From assembly GCA_036501365.1 (NCBI GenBank), contig DASYAL010000014.1, forward strand, positions 1 through 64,000: 64,000 nt of DNA, written 5' to 3'. Both the position numbers and the translations under genes were made by a program. Below the pieces are notes generated by a model, which had not been told where the DNA came from, did no database searches, and worked only from the letters and a program-made list of their open reading frames with translations. This DNA is from CAIKMD01 sp036501365 (GTDB taxonomy: Bacteria; Pseudomonadota; Alphaproteobacteria; ATCC43930; CGMCC-115725). Shown here one piece after another: positions 23,853 through 33,064 of this stretch (position 1 is the stretch's first letter; the number at the start of each line of letters is the position of its first letter).

Positions 23853-24842
23853 ATGCGGATCGCGACCATCATCGCGGCGATCGCCGGGCTCGTTCTCGGT
23901 ACCGCGATCATCGGCTATTTCGGCTTCGGCGAGGTGCTGAGCGCGCTCGGCGCGATCGGCTGGCGCGGCTTCGCGATTATTCTCGGCTATCAGCTCGGCC
24001 TCTACCTATTGCTCGGCGCCTGCTGGTGGGCGATCGCGCCGCCGCGCCGCGACCGCTACCGCGCCTACGTCTGGGGCCGGCTGGTGCGCGATTCGGGCTC
24101 CGAAGTGCTGCCGCTGTCGCAGATCGGCGGCTTCGTCATGGGCGCGCGCGCGGCGATGCTTGTCGGCCCCTCGGCGCCGGTGGCGACCGCGACCACCATC
24201 GTCGACGTCACCATCGAAGTGCTGGCGCAGCTTGGCTATACCGCACTCGGCCTCGCGCTGCTGGCGCGCATCCACCCGCAAGCGGAGATCATCTATCCCG
24301 CTGCGATCGGCATCGCCCTCGGCATCGTCGGGATCATCGGCTTCATCCTGTTGCAGCGGCGCGGCGCGGCGCTGGTCGAGCGGCTGAGCCAGCGGCTTGC
24401 CGCGAGCTGGTTTCCCGGCGCCGCATCGCGCGCCAAGCCGATGCTCGATGCCCTCGATGCTGTCTACGCCCATCGCGGTGCCCTTGCGGTCGGCTTCGTG
24501 CTGCATCTTGCCGGCTGGATCGCGAGCGCGATCGAGACCTGGATCGCGCTCAAGCTCATGGGCGTCGGCCTCGGCATCGCGGCCGTGATCACGATCGAGA
24601 GCTTGCTCTATGCCATTCGTAGCGTCGCCTTCGCCGTGCCAAACGCGGTCGGTGTGCAGGAAGGCGCTTACGTTATGCTCGGCGCCCTGTTCGGCCTTTC
24701 GCCCGAAATGGCGCTCGCCTTGTCGCTCCTGAAGCGCGGCCGCGACATCACCATCGGCATCCCGGTGCTGCTGACCTGGCAGGCGCTCGAAGGCGGCTCC
24801 CTCTTTCGCCGCCGCGCACCGGACAACGAAAGCGCGCCGTGA
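23853..24842 (+). CDS. HpnL-like integral membrane protein (UPF0104/lysylphosphatidylglycerol synthase TM family)
   Basis: A 329-residue polytopic protein with about eight transmembrane helices. LVRDSGSEVLPLSQIGGFVMGARAAML near residue 75-100 and SVAFAVPNAVGVQEGAYVMLG near 255-275 are the signature blocks of the MprF-flippase-like family, and in particular of HpnL, found in hopanoid gene clusters. HpnL is thought to act in hopanoid handling or transport, but no hopanoid genes lie here. The stop overlaps the following outer-membrane gene by 4 nt (GTGA), so the pair is translationally coupled. Confidence 0.7.
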   Translation: MRIATIIAAIAGLVLGTAIIGYFGFGEVLSALGAIGWRGFAIILGYQLGLYLLLGACWWAIAPPRRDRYRAYVWGRLVRDSGSEVLPLSQIGGFVMGARAAMLVGPSAPVATATTIVDVTIEVLAQLGYTALGLALLARIHPQAEIIYPAAIGIALGIVGIIGFILLQRRGAALVERLSQRLAASWFPGAASRAKPMLDALDAVYAHRGALAVGFVLHLAGWIASAIETWIALKLMGVGLGIAAVITIESLLYAIRSVAFAVPNAVGVQEGAYVMLGALFGLSPEMALALSLLKRGRDITIGIPVLLTWQALEGGSLFRRRAPDNESAP

Positions 24843-25774
24843 CGGGGGCGAACCCCTTGCTCGGTCACGAAAAACCGCGGCTTCGCGATTTCGTCCGGCT
24901 CGCTGCGCTGGGGCTCGGCGGCGCGCTCTGGGCCGGCGCCAACGCCTGGGCCGATGCGGCCGGGCCAACCGCGGACAAATCGCAATATACGCTGCTCGAT
25001 CCGGTGCCGGGCGACCTGTTGCGCGACATGGATACGGATCGCCCCAACTTCACCAATACGCCGCACACGATCGATGCCGGCCATCTCCAGATCGAGACCG
25101 GGCTCGTCGACGCGACGCATTTTCACGATCGCACCCGGGGCGGCGACAGCAGTACCGACGCGCTGACCCTCGGCCATGTCAATGTCAGGCTCGGCGTCCT
25201 CGACGATCTCGAGATCAATGCCGCCATTGACAGCTACGGCCGGCTCACCAGCACCGACCATGTCTCGGGTCAGTCGACGCGTCGGGACGGCTTCGGCGAT
25301 GCCGTTATCGGCGGGAAGCTCAATATCTGGGGCAAGGATGGCGGCGATAATGCCTGGGCGACGGCACTCGCGATCCAGCCGCAAATCAAGCTGCCGACGG
25401 CGCATGGGGCCCTCGGCAACGGCCACGTCGAAGAAGCGATCGGCGCGCCCTTCCTCGTAAATCTCGTCGACGGCTTCCATCTCGGCCTCGAGACGGCGGC
25501 ATCGCGAGAGCGCAACAGGGCGAATACCGGCTACGTCGCCGGCTGGCAGAATTCGGCCTCGGTCGATCGCTTGATCCTCGGCAATCTCGACATCTATCTC
25601 GAAGACGCGCTGCACGCGACCAATGAAACCCACGCGCAGCCGACGCAATCGATCGATATCGGATTCACTTATCCCGTCAGAGACAACCTCGTCATCGATT
25701 CGGGAGCGTTTGTCGGCGTGAACCGCGCAACGCCACAGCTCGAATGGACCAGCGGCGTCAGCATCCGCTTCTAG
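24839..25774 (+). CDS. Outer-membrane protein of the phenol-degradation MetA-like (transporter) family
   Basis: A 311-residue exported protein predicted to be a beta-barrel. A short charged start is followed by a hydrophobic signal (LAALGLGGALWAGANAWADA). LLRDMDTDRPNFTNTPHTID and AGHLQIETGLVD are the hallmark N-terminal strands of this family, and it ends with the aromatic SIRF typical of outer-membrane proteins. GTG start within the HpnL-like stop codon suggests coupled synthesis. The family name comes from a gene near phenol pathways; the cargo is not known. Confidence 0.7.
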   Translation: MTGANPLLGHEKPRLRDFVRLAALGLGGALWAGANAWADAAGPTADKSQYTLLDPVPGDLLRDMDTDRPNFTNTPHTIDAGHLQIETGLVDATHFHDRTRGGDSSTDALTLGHVNVRLGVLDDLEINAAIDSYGRLTSTDHVSGQSTRRDGFGDAVIGGKLNIWGKDGGDNAWATALAIQPQIKLPTAHGALGNGHVEEAIGAPFLVNLVDGFHLGLETAASRERNRANTGYVAGWQNSASVDRLILGNLDIYLEDALHATNETHAQPTQSIDIGFTYPVRDNLVIDSGAFVGVNRATPQLEWTSGVSIRF

Positions 25775-25775
25775 A

Positions 25776-27134
25776 TCACGGCTTCGCTTTCGCCAACAGC
25801 AGACGCTTGGCAGCATCGAGCGCCGCGAGGATCGGCGCACGCCGGTAATTCCAGATCGGATCGGGATCGGGCGGATTGATCACCATGGTCGCATTCGCCT
25901 CGAACAGCAGCAGCGATCCGTCCGCGCCGAGAGCGAAATCGACGCCCGCATAATCGAGCGCGAGCGTTTTCGCGATCGCGCCGAGCGCCGCCATGGCGCG
26001 CCGGCCGATGACCGCCGGCATATCCGCAAGGAAGCGCCGCTCCTCCTCGCGATGCGCAGCGTTGGCGACCATACCGGCGGTGAAGTAGTGGACCTTCCAA
26101 TCGCGCGAGATTGCGAGGTGCAACGGATAGAGCCGGCCATCGATGATCATGACGCGGTATTTGCGCGCCAGACCGTCAGGCCCGCGCGCATCGAGATAGT
26201 CGATCGCCAGCAATTCATCGCCCGGCAGCGCGGTGACGGCGGCGGCGAGTTCGTCGCGCGTCTCCACGCGCAAGAAATGACGGCCGGTATGAAAACCGGG
26301 CGCGCGCAGGAGCAGCGGAAATCGAACCTCCTGCGCGACGGCGAGATCGGACTTTGCGACGACACGGATCGCCGGCGCAACCACACCCGGCAACGCCGCA
26401 AGCCGCGCCGCGTTGGCCGCGCGCGCGGTCGCGCGCACCGGCGCCGGCGGATTGACGACCGGCGCCTTGGTCCGCCCCAGGATGTCCTCGGCGCGCGACA
26501 GCGCCTCACCGCAAAGATCAGCGTCGCCGATGGCGTTGAAGACCAGCGCATGCCCGGGCAGCGCCTGCGCCGGATCGGCGAACTCCGTATAGAGCGCCGA
26601 GACGGCGAAGACCCGGTCGTCGAGGATCTGTTGCGTCGGGATGTTGCCGCCCTTGGCCGAGACCAGCAGCAACACCAGCACCCCCGGCGCGGGGCCGCGA
26701 TAGCGCTTGGTCACCAGCGCCCGGCGGGCGAAGCCCTTTCGCCAATGCGGCGCGGCGGCCTCTGTCTCGCCGAGCTCGGTCAGCGCGCGCGCGAGAGCCT
26801 GATGAGCCTCGGCGCAATCGGCATCGGCGGCGAGCGCGGCCTCATATTCCACGCGTGCGGCGCCGAAATCGCTCTCCTCGCAAAGCAGATTGCCGAGATT
26901 GACGCGGCCGATCGGATTGGCGGGATGGCAGCGCACCGCCTGCTCGTAAGCCGTGCGCGCGGCGGAGCGATGACCAGTCTGGTAAGCGAGCGTACCGAGC
27001 TCATTGAGCGCCGCGAAATGCGTCGGATCGCGGCGCAGCACGTCCATATAAGCGGCCTTCGCCGCATCGTCCTGCGCCACCGCAACAAGCTGGCGCGCGC
27101 GCTCGACTAGCGCAGCGATAGGATCATCACTCAT
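25776..27134 (-). CDS. TPR protein fused to an ATP-grasp ligase-like domain
   Basis: A 452-residue two-part protein. Residues ~10-125 hold at least three tetratricopeptide repeats (HFAALNELGTLAYQTGHRSA, PIGRVNLGNLLCEESDFGAA, AEAHQALARALTELGETEAA). Residues ~150-440 resemble a RimK/glutathione-synthetase-type ATP-grasp fold: FPLLLRAPGFHTGRHFLRVE (ATP-lysine region altered), KYRVMIIDGRLYPLHLAIS, LDYAGVDFALG, and the metal-binding LLFEANATM. The start ATG 27134 overlaps the upstream oxoprolinase by 8 nt, giving strong coupling. The usual product of ATP-grasp enzymes is a peptide or amide bond; the substrates here are unknown. An in-frame TTG at 27146 also exists. Confidence 0.75.
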   Translation of the reverse strand: MSDDPIAALVERARQLVAVAQDDAAKAAYMDVLRRDPTHFAALNELGTLAYQTGHRSAARTAYEQAVRCHPANPIGRVNLGNLLCEESDFGAARVEYEAALAADADCAEAHQALARALTELGETEAAAPHWRKGFARRALVTKRYRGPAPGVLVLLLVSAKGGNIPTQQILDDRVFAVSALYTEFADPAQALPGHALVFNAIGDADLCGEALSRAEDILGRTKAPVVNPPAPVRATARAANAARLAALPGVVAPAIRVVAKSDLAVAQEVRFPLLLRAPGFHTGRHFLRVETRDELAAAVTALPGDELLAIDYLDARGPDGLARKYRVMIIDGRLYPLHLAISRDWKVHYFTAGMVANAAHREEERRFLADMPAVIGRRAMAALGAIAKTLALDYAGVDFALGADGSLLLFEANATMVINPPDPDPIWNYRRAPILAALDAAKRLLLAKAKP

Positions 27135-30100
27135 CGCTTTTCCCAAAGCCGCCGCCGCCCGGGGTCTCGATGACGAAGACGTCGCCTTCGTTCATCGCCA
27201 CCACCGCCGTACCGCCGAGCTCTTCGCACGGACCATTCGCGCGCTCGACCCGATTACGCCCCGGCGCGCCCGCGCCGCCACCGGCGAGACCGTGCGGCGC
27301 GACGCGGCGATGCGAGGAGAGGATCGCCGCGGTCATCGGCTCCAGAAAGCGCAGGCGGCGCACCGCGCCGTCGCCGCCGCGCCATTTCCCGGTGCCGCCC
27401 GAGCCGCGCCGGATCGCAAAGCTCTCGAGCAGCACCGGGAAGCGCCATTCCAGCACCTCGGGATCGGTGAGGCGCGTGTTGGTCATATGCGTGTGGACTG
27501 CCGCCGTGCCGTCGAAGCCCAGCCCCGCGCCAGAGCCGCCGCAGATCGTCTCGTAATATTGATGGCGATCGTTGCCGAACGTGAAATTGTTCATCGTGCC
27601 TTGCGCCGAGGCGAGGACGCCGAGCGCGCCATAAAGCGCGTCGGTGATCGCCTGCGAAGTCTCGACATTGCCCGCGACCACCGCCGCCGGATAGCGCGGG
27701 CTGAGCATCGACACGGGCGGGATGACGATCTCGATCGGCTTGAGGCAGCCGCCGTTGAGCGGGATGTCGTCCTCGATCAGGGTGCGGAAGACATAGAGCA
27801 CGGCGGCATGGCAGATCGCCGACGGCGCATTGAAATTGGTAGCGAGCTGCGCACTGCTGCCCGTGAAATCGATCACCGCGTTGCGCGCGGCGCGATCAAC
27901 CTCGATCCGCACGCAAATCCGCGCGCCGTCGTCCATCTCAGTGATGAAGCGGCCGCTCGACAGCGTGCAGATGACGCGGCGCACGGCTTCCTCGGCATTG
28001 TCCTGGACGTGCCGCATATAGGCTTCGACGACATCGCGGCCGAAATGCCGGACCATGCGATGGAGCTCGGCGACGCCTTTGGCGCTGGCTGCGATCTGCG
28101 CCTTGAGATCGGCGATGTTCTGCGCTGGGTTGCGCGCCGGATACTTCGCCTGGGTGAGCAGCACGAGCATCTCCTGCTCGCGGAAGCGCCCGGCTTCGAC
28201 CAGCAGGAAATCGTCGATCAGCACGCCCTCTTCCTCGACCGTGCGACTCGACGGCGGCATCGAGCCCGGCGTGATGCCACCGATATCGGCGTGGTGGCCG
28301 CGCGAGGCGACAAAGAACAACGGCGGCGCGCGCTCGTCGCGATCCTCTTCGGCGAAGACCGGCGTGATCACCGTGACATCGGGCAAATGAGTGCCGCCGT
28401 TATAGGGCGCGTTCAGGACATAGACGTCGCCGGGACGCATCTGTCGGCCGGTTCTCCCCTCGCCATGCGCATGCACGATGGTCCGGACGCTCTCGCCCAT
28501 CGAGCCGAGATGCACCGGGATGTGCGGCGCGTTGGCGACGAGCGAGCCGGCCCGATCGAACAGCGCGCAAGAGAAATCGAGCCGCTCCTTGATATTGACC
28601 GAATAGGCGGTGTTCTGCAGCGCCGTCCCCATCTCCTCGGCGATTGCCATAAAGAGGTGGTTGAAGACTTCGAGCATCACCGGATCGACGGTCGTGACGA
28701 CTGCGGCGCGGCTGGCGCGGTTGGTCGCGCGCTCCAGCACGAGAAACCGGCTTCCGTCCAGCCGCGCATGCCATCCGGGCTCGACGACGGTCGTCGCATT
28801 CGCCTCGACGACAATCGCCGGACCCTCGAGCCGCTCGCCCGGGCGCAAGCGCGCGCGCTCATAGACCGGCGCGGGATGCGATGCGCCGCCGTCGAACAAG
28901 GAGGCCTCCGATAACGGCGTCGCGCGTCCGCTGACAAGCGGCTCGGTCGAATCACCGGCGACATCGCTGGCGCCGACGATCTCGACCGAGATGGCTTCGA
29001 CGATCATCGCTTTCTCCAGCATCACGAAGGCGAAGCGCTGGCGATGCGCCGCCTCGAATCGCTCGCGCATCGCGCGGGCGTCGCCGAAATCGATCGCCAG
29101 GGCCGCGTCGGTGCCCGCGTATTTGATATGGACGCGCCGCAACACGCTGATCTGCGCCGCCGCAACGCCGTCCGCAGCCATCGCCGTCTTGCCTTCATCC
29201 GTCAGCCGGTCGAGCAGCCGTGCGAGCTCGGGCAGCAATGCCGGCGACAGCGGCGCTTCGATCGCTTGCTCGCGGATTGCGCGGCGATCGGCAATGCCGA
29301 TGCCATAGGCCGAGAGGACACCGGCGAGCGGATGGATGAGGATGCGCTCAATGCCGAGTGCGCCGGCGACGCCGCAGGCATGCTGCCCGCCGGCGCCGCC
29401 GAAGCAGCAAAGCGTATACTCGGTGACATCGTAGCCGCGCTCGATCGAGATCTGCTTGATCGCCTTGGCCATTATCGCAATCGCGATCGCGACGAAGCCT
29501 TCCGCGACTTGATGCGGCGTGCGGCGATCGCCGGTCGCCGCCGCGATCTCCTCGGCAAGCGCGGCGAACTTGCCCTCGACGACGGCGCGGTCGAGGGGCT
29601 GATTGCCGCCGGGTCCAAAGATCGCCGGGAAATGCTCGGGCTGGAGCTTACCGAGCATCAGGTTGCAGTCGGTGATGGTCAGCGGTCCGCCGCGGCGATA
29701 GCAGGCGGGACCGGGATCGGCGCCGGCCGATTCCGGACCGACGCGATAACGCGTGCCGTCGAAGCGGCAGATCGAGCCGCCCCCGGCCGCGACGGTGTTG
29801 ATGGCCAGCATCGGCGCGCGCAGCTTGACGCCGGCGATCGTGGTCTCGGGATTGCGCTCGAATTCGCCGGCGTAGTGCGACACGTCAGTCGAGGTGCCGC
29901 CCATGTCGAAGGCGATGATCTTGTCGAAGCCGGCGCTTGCGGCGCTGCGCGCGGCACCGACGATGCCGCCTGCGGGACCGGAGAGGATCGCATTCCTGCC
30001 GGCGAAGCGCCGCGCATCGGCAAGGCCGCCATTCGACTGCATGAAGAGCGGCCGGACGTCGCCGAGTTCGGCGGCGACGCGATCGATATAGCGCTTGAGG

Positions 30101-30762
30101 ATCGGCGAGAGATAAGCGTCGACCACGACGGTATCGCCGCGGCTGACGAGCTTCATCAGCGGGCTCGTCTCGTGGCTCGTCGAGACGTGCGCGAAACCGA
30201 TGGCGCGGGCGAGCGCCGCCGCCTGTTGCTCATGCGCGGGAAAACGATAACCATGCATGAAGACGATCGCGACCGCGCGGATGCCCTCGTCATAGGCTGC
30301 TTGCAGTGCCGGCCACAATGCCTCGCCATCGAGCGACGTCAACACCGCGCCGCTCGCGGTTACGCGCTCCCGCGCTTCGATCACGCGCTCATAGAGCTGC
30401 TCCGGCAGAACGATATGGCGCGCGAAGAGCTGCGGCCGGTTCTGATAGCCGATCGTCAGCGCATCGCCGAAGCCTTGGGTGATGACGAGGGCGGTGCGCT
30501 CGCCCTTATGCTCCAAGAGCGCGTTGGTCGCGACGGTCGTGCCCATCTTGACGGCATCGATGGCGCCGGCGGGCAACGGCGCGCCGGGCGACAGCCGAAG
30601 AAGCTGCCGGATGCCTTCGATGGCGGCATCGCGATAGCGGCCGGGATTCTCGGAAAGCAGCTTGCGCGCGGTGAGCGTGCCATCGGGCGCGCGGGCAACG
30701 ATGTCCGTGAAAGTGCCGCCGCGATCGATCCAGAACTGCCAGCCGCCCGCTCTGCCGTCCAT
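27127..30762 (-). CDS. 5-oxoprolinase, fused HyuA-HyuB type
   Basis: A 1211-residue ATP-dependent amidohydrolase combining both subunits of the hydantoinase/oxoprolinase family in one chain, as in OPLAH. The HyuA half starts with FWIDRGGTFTDIVARAP (nucleotide-binding) and includes FDMGGTSTDVSHY and CFGGAGGQHACGVA. The HyuB half starts near residue 690 (DPVMLEVFNHLFMAIAEEMG) and ends GGGGFGKS. The classical reaction is ATP-driven opening of 5-oxoproline to glutamate, part of glutathione turnover; related enzymes act on hydantoins or acetophenones. The downstream overlapping TPR/ATP-grasp gene suggests a joint function. Confidence 0.88.
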   Translation of the reverse strand: MDGRAGGWQFWIDRGGTFTDIVARAPDGTLTARKLLSENPGRYRDAAIEGIRQLLRLSPGAPLPAGAIDAVKMGTTVATNALLEHKGERTALVITQGFGDALTIGYQNRPQLFARHIVLPEQLYERVIEARERVTASGAVLTSLDGEALWPALQAAYDEGIRAVAIVFMHGYRFPAHEQQAAALARAIGFAHVSTSHETSPLMKLVSRGDTVVVDAYLSPILKRYIDRVAAELGDVRPLFMQSNGGLADARRFAGRNAILSGPAGGIVGAARSAASAGFDKIIAFDMGGTSTDVSHYAGEFERNPETTIAGVKLRAPMLAINTVAAGGGSICRFDGTRYRVGPESAGADPGPACYRRGGPLTITDCNLMLGKLQPEHFPAIFGPGGNQPLDRAVVEGKFAALAEEIAAATGDRRTPHQVAEGFVAIAIAIMAKAIKQISIERGYDVTEYTLCCFGGAGGQHACGVAGALGIERILIHPLAGVLSAYGIGIADRRAIREQAIEAPLSPALLPELARLLDRLTDEGKTAMAADGVAAAQISVLRRVHIKYAGTDAALAIDFGDARAMRERFEAAHRQRFAFVMLEKAMIVEAISVEIVGASDVAGDSTEPLVSGRATPLSEASLFDGGASHPAPVYERARLRPGERLEGPAIVVEANATTVVEPGWHARLDGSRFLVLERATNRASRAAVVTTVDPVMLEVFNHLFMAIAEEMGTALQNTAYSVNIKERLDFSCALFDRAGSLVANAPHIPVHLGSMGESVRTIVHAHGEGRTGRQMRPGDVYVLNAPYNGGTHLPDVTVITPVFAEEDRDERAPPLFFVASRGHHADIGGITPGSMPPSSRTVEEEGVLIDDFLLVEAGRFREQEMLVLLTQAKYPARNPAQNIADLKAQIAASAKGVAELHRMVRHFGRDVVEAYMRHVQDNAEEAVRRVICTLSSGRFITEMDDGARICVRIEVDRAARNAVIDFTGSSAQLATNFNAPSAICHAAVLYVFRTLIEDDIPLNGGCLKPIEIVIPPVSMLSPRYPAAVVAGNVETSQAITDALYGALGVLASAQGTMNNFTFGNDRHQYYETICGGSGAGLGFDGTAAVHTHMTNTRLTDPEVLEWRFPVLLESFAIRRGSGGTGKWRGGDGAVRRLRFLEPMTAAILSSHRRVAPHGLAGGGAGAPGRNRVERANGPCEELGGTAVVAMNEGDVFVIETPGGGGFGKSDE

Positions 30763-30806
30763 GCGCCTCAGTCATGGGCGAGGCGTAGGGACGGCGTCAA
30801 GCGATC

Positions 30807-31016
30807 TCAGGCGGCGCTGTCGTATTCCTTATCGATGTCCTTGCGGATCGCTGTTCGGGAAGTAGAGCTTGGCGAAGACCAAGCCCGTTACGGTGCTGTA
30901 GAGAAAGAAATCGTACCATTCGATCGTAGTGCCGACGGTCGATGCGATCACGGCACGGCGCAATTGCGCCTGTGCACGACATTCGTCACCACGCCATGGG
31001 CCGTTGCCGTCGCCAT
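30807..31016 (-). pseudogene. Relic of an MFS (metabolite:H+ symporter) transporter
   Basis: A GGAGGG and ATG at 31016 open MATATAHGVVTNVVH, which stops after 22 codons; a shifted frame continues as RRAVIASTVGTTIEWYDF, then FLYSTVTGLVFAKLYFP, the first transmembrane helix of MHS-type MFS transporters. After NSD a third frame gives RKDIDKEYDSAA and a stop at 30807, likely the original C-terminus. So an early frameshift and a deletion of nearly the entire protein are visible. This relic occupies most of the 30763-31130 gap; the rest has no coding signal. Confidence 0.75.
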
Positions 31017-31130
31017 GACGTCCCTCCAGCATTCCCCCATGACGGCCTCTCGCGAGGCCGCGGCGGCGTCTATGCGCCGCTCTAATAAAAGTTTAGCCGG
31101 TTGCGCCTATGGCGGGCAAGCAAAAGCCGG

Positions 31131-31925
31131 CTACTTACCCTGGAAAACCGGTTTGCGCTTCTCGGCGAAGGCGCGGCGACCTTCGGCGAAATCGGCGCTC
31201 TCGGCACAGTGTTTGGCAAGCGCCTCGCATTTCGCACGATCGATATCGCTGCGCAGCTTGGTCAACTCGCCGATTACGGCTTTCGATGCGGTGATCGACA
31301 GCGGCGCGTTCTCCGCCATGGTCGCGCAATAGAAGCGCGTGAAGCTCTCGAGCTCGGCCTCAGCCACCGCGCGATTGACGAGGCCCATCGCCTGCGCCTC
31401 GACGCCGCTGAATTGCCGCGCAGTGAAGAGCATCTCCTTGGCGTTGGCCGGGCCGACAAGATCGAGCACCTTCTGCACGCCGCTGAAGGTATAGGCGATG
31501 CCGAGTTTCGCGGCGGGGATGCCGAGGCGCGCGCTGTCGGCGGCAAGGCGCATGTCGCAATGCATCGCGACAAGCAGACCGCCGCCGAGGCAATAGCCGC
31601 GGATCATCGCGATCGTCGGCTTCGCGCAATGCTCGAGCCGCGCGAGAGCGGTGCGAAAATTCTCGCTGTCGCGCGCATCGGTCTCGGCCGAAGCGCGGCG
31701 TTCGTCGAAGCGGTTGATGTCGGCGCCGGAAATGAATGCCTTCTCCCCCGCGCCTTTGAGCACGACGACACGCACCGCCGGATCGCGTTCGAAATGATCG
31801 AGGATCGCCGGCATCGCCGCCCACATATCGGCCGACATGGCGTTGAGCTTCGCCGGATTGTTGAACACCATCCAGCCGATCGGGCCGTCGATCTCCGCGA
31901 GCATGCGTTCGGTCGGCGAAATCAT
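31131..31925 (-). CDS. Enoyl-CoA hydratase/isomerase (crotonase) family protein
   Basis: A 264-residue crotonase-fold protein acting on acyl-CoA thioesters. The oxyanion-hole segments are KAFISGADINRFDE and IRGYCLGGGLLVAMHCDMRL. The first catalytic Glu of classical hydratases (in QPE) is replaced by Ala (GIPAAKLGIAY), while the second Glu is present in AKEMLF; so water addition may not be the reaction, and isomerase or other crotonase chemistry is possible. GGAGAG precedes ATG 31925. It lies 13 bp downstream of the EamA transporter gene on the same strand. Confidence 0.85.
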   Translation of the reverse strand: MISPTERMLAEIDGPIGWMVFNNPAKLNAMSADMWAAMPAILDHFERDPAVRVVVLKGAGEKAFISGADINRFDERRASAETDARDSENFRTALARLEHCAKPTIAMIRGYCLGGGLLVAMHCDMRLAADSARLGIPAAKLGIAYTFSGVQKVLDLVGPANAKEMLFTARQFSGVEAQAMGLVNRAVAEAELESFTRFYCATMAENAPLSITASKAVIGELTKLRSDIDRAKCEALAKHCAESADFAEGRRAFAEKRKPVFQGK

Positions 31926-31938
31926 AAGGCTCTCTCCT

Positions 31939-33030
31939 CTAATGCGAATGGCGGTGATGAAGGTCGGGATAATGCGGATGGCGATGGACCAGGCGCGCAT
32001 GCGCATGGACATGCGTATGCGGCTCTTCGGCCGGATCGCCGGAGCCGTGACGATGGCGATGATGCGCGTCATGGACGTGGCGATGCTCGTGCTCGCCCGC
32101 CTCGTGGACGTGATCGTGCTCGTGGCGCTCGGCGAGATGCAGATAAAGCCCGATCGCCATCAGGGCACCGGCGGCGACCAGCGCCAGGGTGATCGGCTCG
32201 CCGAACAGCGCGATCGCAACGACCGCGCCGATGAAGGGCGAGACCGAGTAATAGGCCGCGGTGCGCGCGGTGCCGAGCGCGCGCAGTGCCGCGATATAGA
32301 CCGTGAGGCTGACGCCGTAGCCGAAGAAGCCGAGGACGCAGGCGGCGGCGATCGCCCAGACCGGCGGCCGATCGACGCCGAGAGCGAGTGCCAGCACGAG
32401 ATTCACTGCGCCAGCGGCGAGGCCTTTGATCATCGCGATCTGCAGCGGATCGGAGGCCGAGATCTTGCGTGTCAGATTGCTGTCGATCGCCCAGCCGAGA
32501 CAAGCGAGCGCGACGGCCGCGGCGCTCCAGCCGATCGCATCGACATGGCCTTGCCAGGAGAGCAGCCCCGCGCCCAGGAGGATCGCCACCGCACCGATGG
32601 CGATGCGCCGATCGACACTCTCGCGAAACACCAGCCAGGCGATGGCGATGGTGAACACGCCTTCGAGATTGAGCAGCAGCGAGGCGGTCGAGGCCGGCGT
32701 CCGCGTCAGCCCGATCAAGAGCAGGATCGGCGCGGCGACACCGCCCGCGGCGATGAGGCCGGCGAGCCAGGGCAGGTCGCGAGCGCGGAGCGGCGCTTCG
32801 CCGGGCTGCGTGCCGGCAACGCGGCGCGCCGTGTCGAAGAAGAAAAGACCGCCACCCGAGCCGAGATAGAGCAGTCCCGCGAGCAGCCAGGGCGAGATAT
32901 CGCCGAGCAGCAGCTTCGATAGCGGCGTGGTGACGCCGAAAAGCAGCGCCGAGAGCAGAGCCAGCGCCGCGCCGGAGCGGTTCGTCCCGTGCTCATGATC
33001 GTGGCCATGCTCTTGCACGATCGCGAGCAT
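31939..33030 (-). CDS. EamA/DMT-superfamily transporter with His-rich termini
   Basis: A 363-residue inner-membrane protein with about ten transmembrane helices in two EamA halves (e.g. ALALLSALLFGVTTPLSKLL, and VWAIAAACVLGFFGYGVSLT). The N-terminus has EHGHDHEH and the C-terminal ~60 residues are dominated by His (HEHDHVHEAGEHEHRHVHD and further runs). Such tails typically bind Zn, Ni or Co and suggest a metal-related efflux or sensing role, though most EamA proteins carry amino acids or metabolites. Start ATG 33030 is preferred to GTG 33042. It forms a probable operon with the crotonase gene. Confidence 0.75.
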   Translation of the reverse strand: MLAIVQEHGHDHEHGTNRSGAALALLSALLFGVTTPLSKLLLGDISPWLLAGLLYLGSGGGLFFFDTARRVAGTQPGEAPLRARDLPWLAGLIAAGGVAAPILLLIGLTRTPASTASLLLNLEGVFTIAIAWLVFRESVDRRIAIGAVAILLGAGLLSWQGHVDAIGWSAAAVALACLGWAIDSNLTRKISASDPLQIAMIKGLAAGAVNLVLALALGVDRPPVWAIAAACVLGFFGYGVSLTVYIAALRALGTARTAAYYSVSPFIGAVVAIALFGEPITLALVAAGALMAIGLYLHLAERHEHDHVHEAGEHEHRHVHDAHHRHRHGSGDPAEEPHTHVHAHARLVHRHPHYPDLHHRHSH

Positions 33031-33064
33031 AGGGTGAGGCACGGCCGCGTGCTATGGATGGGAC

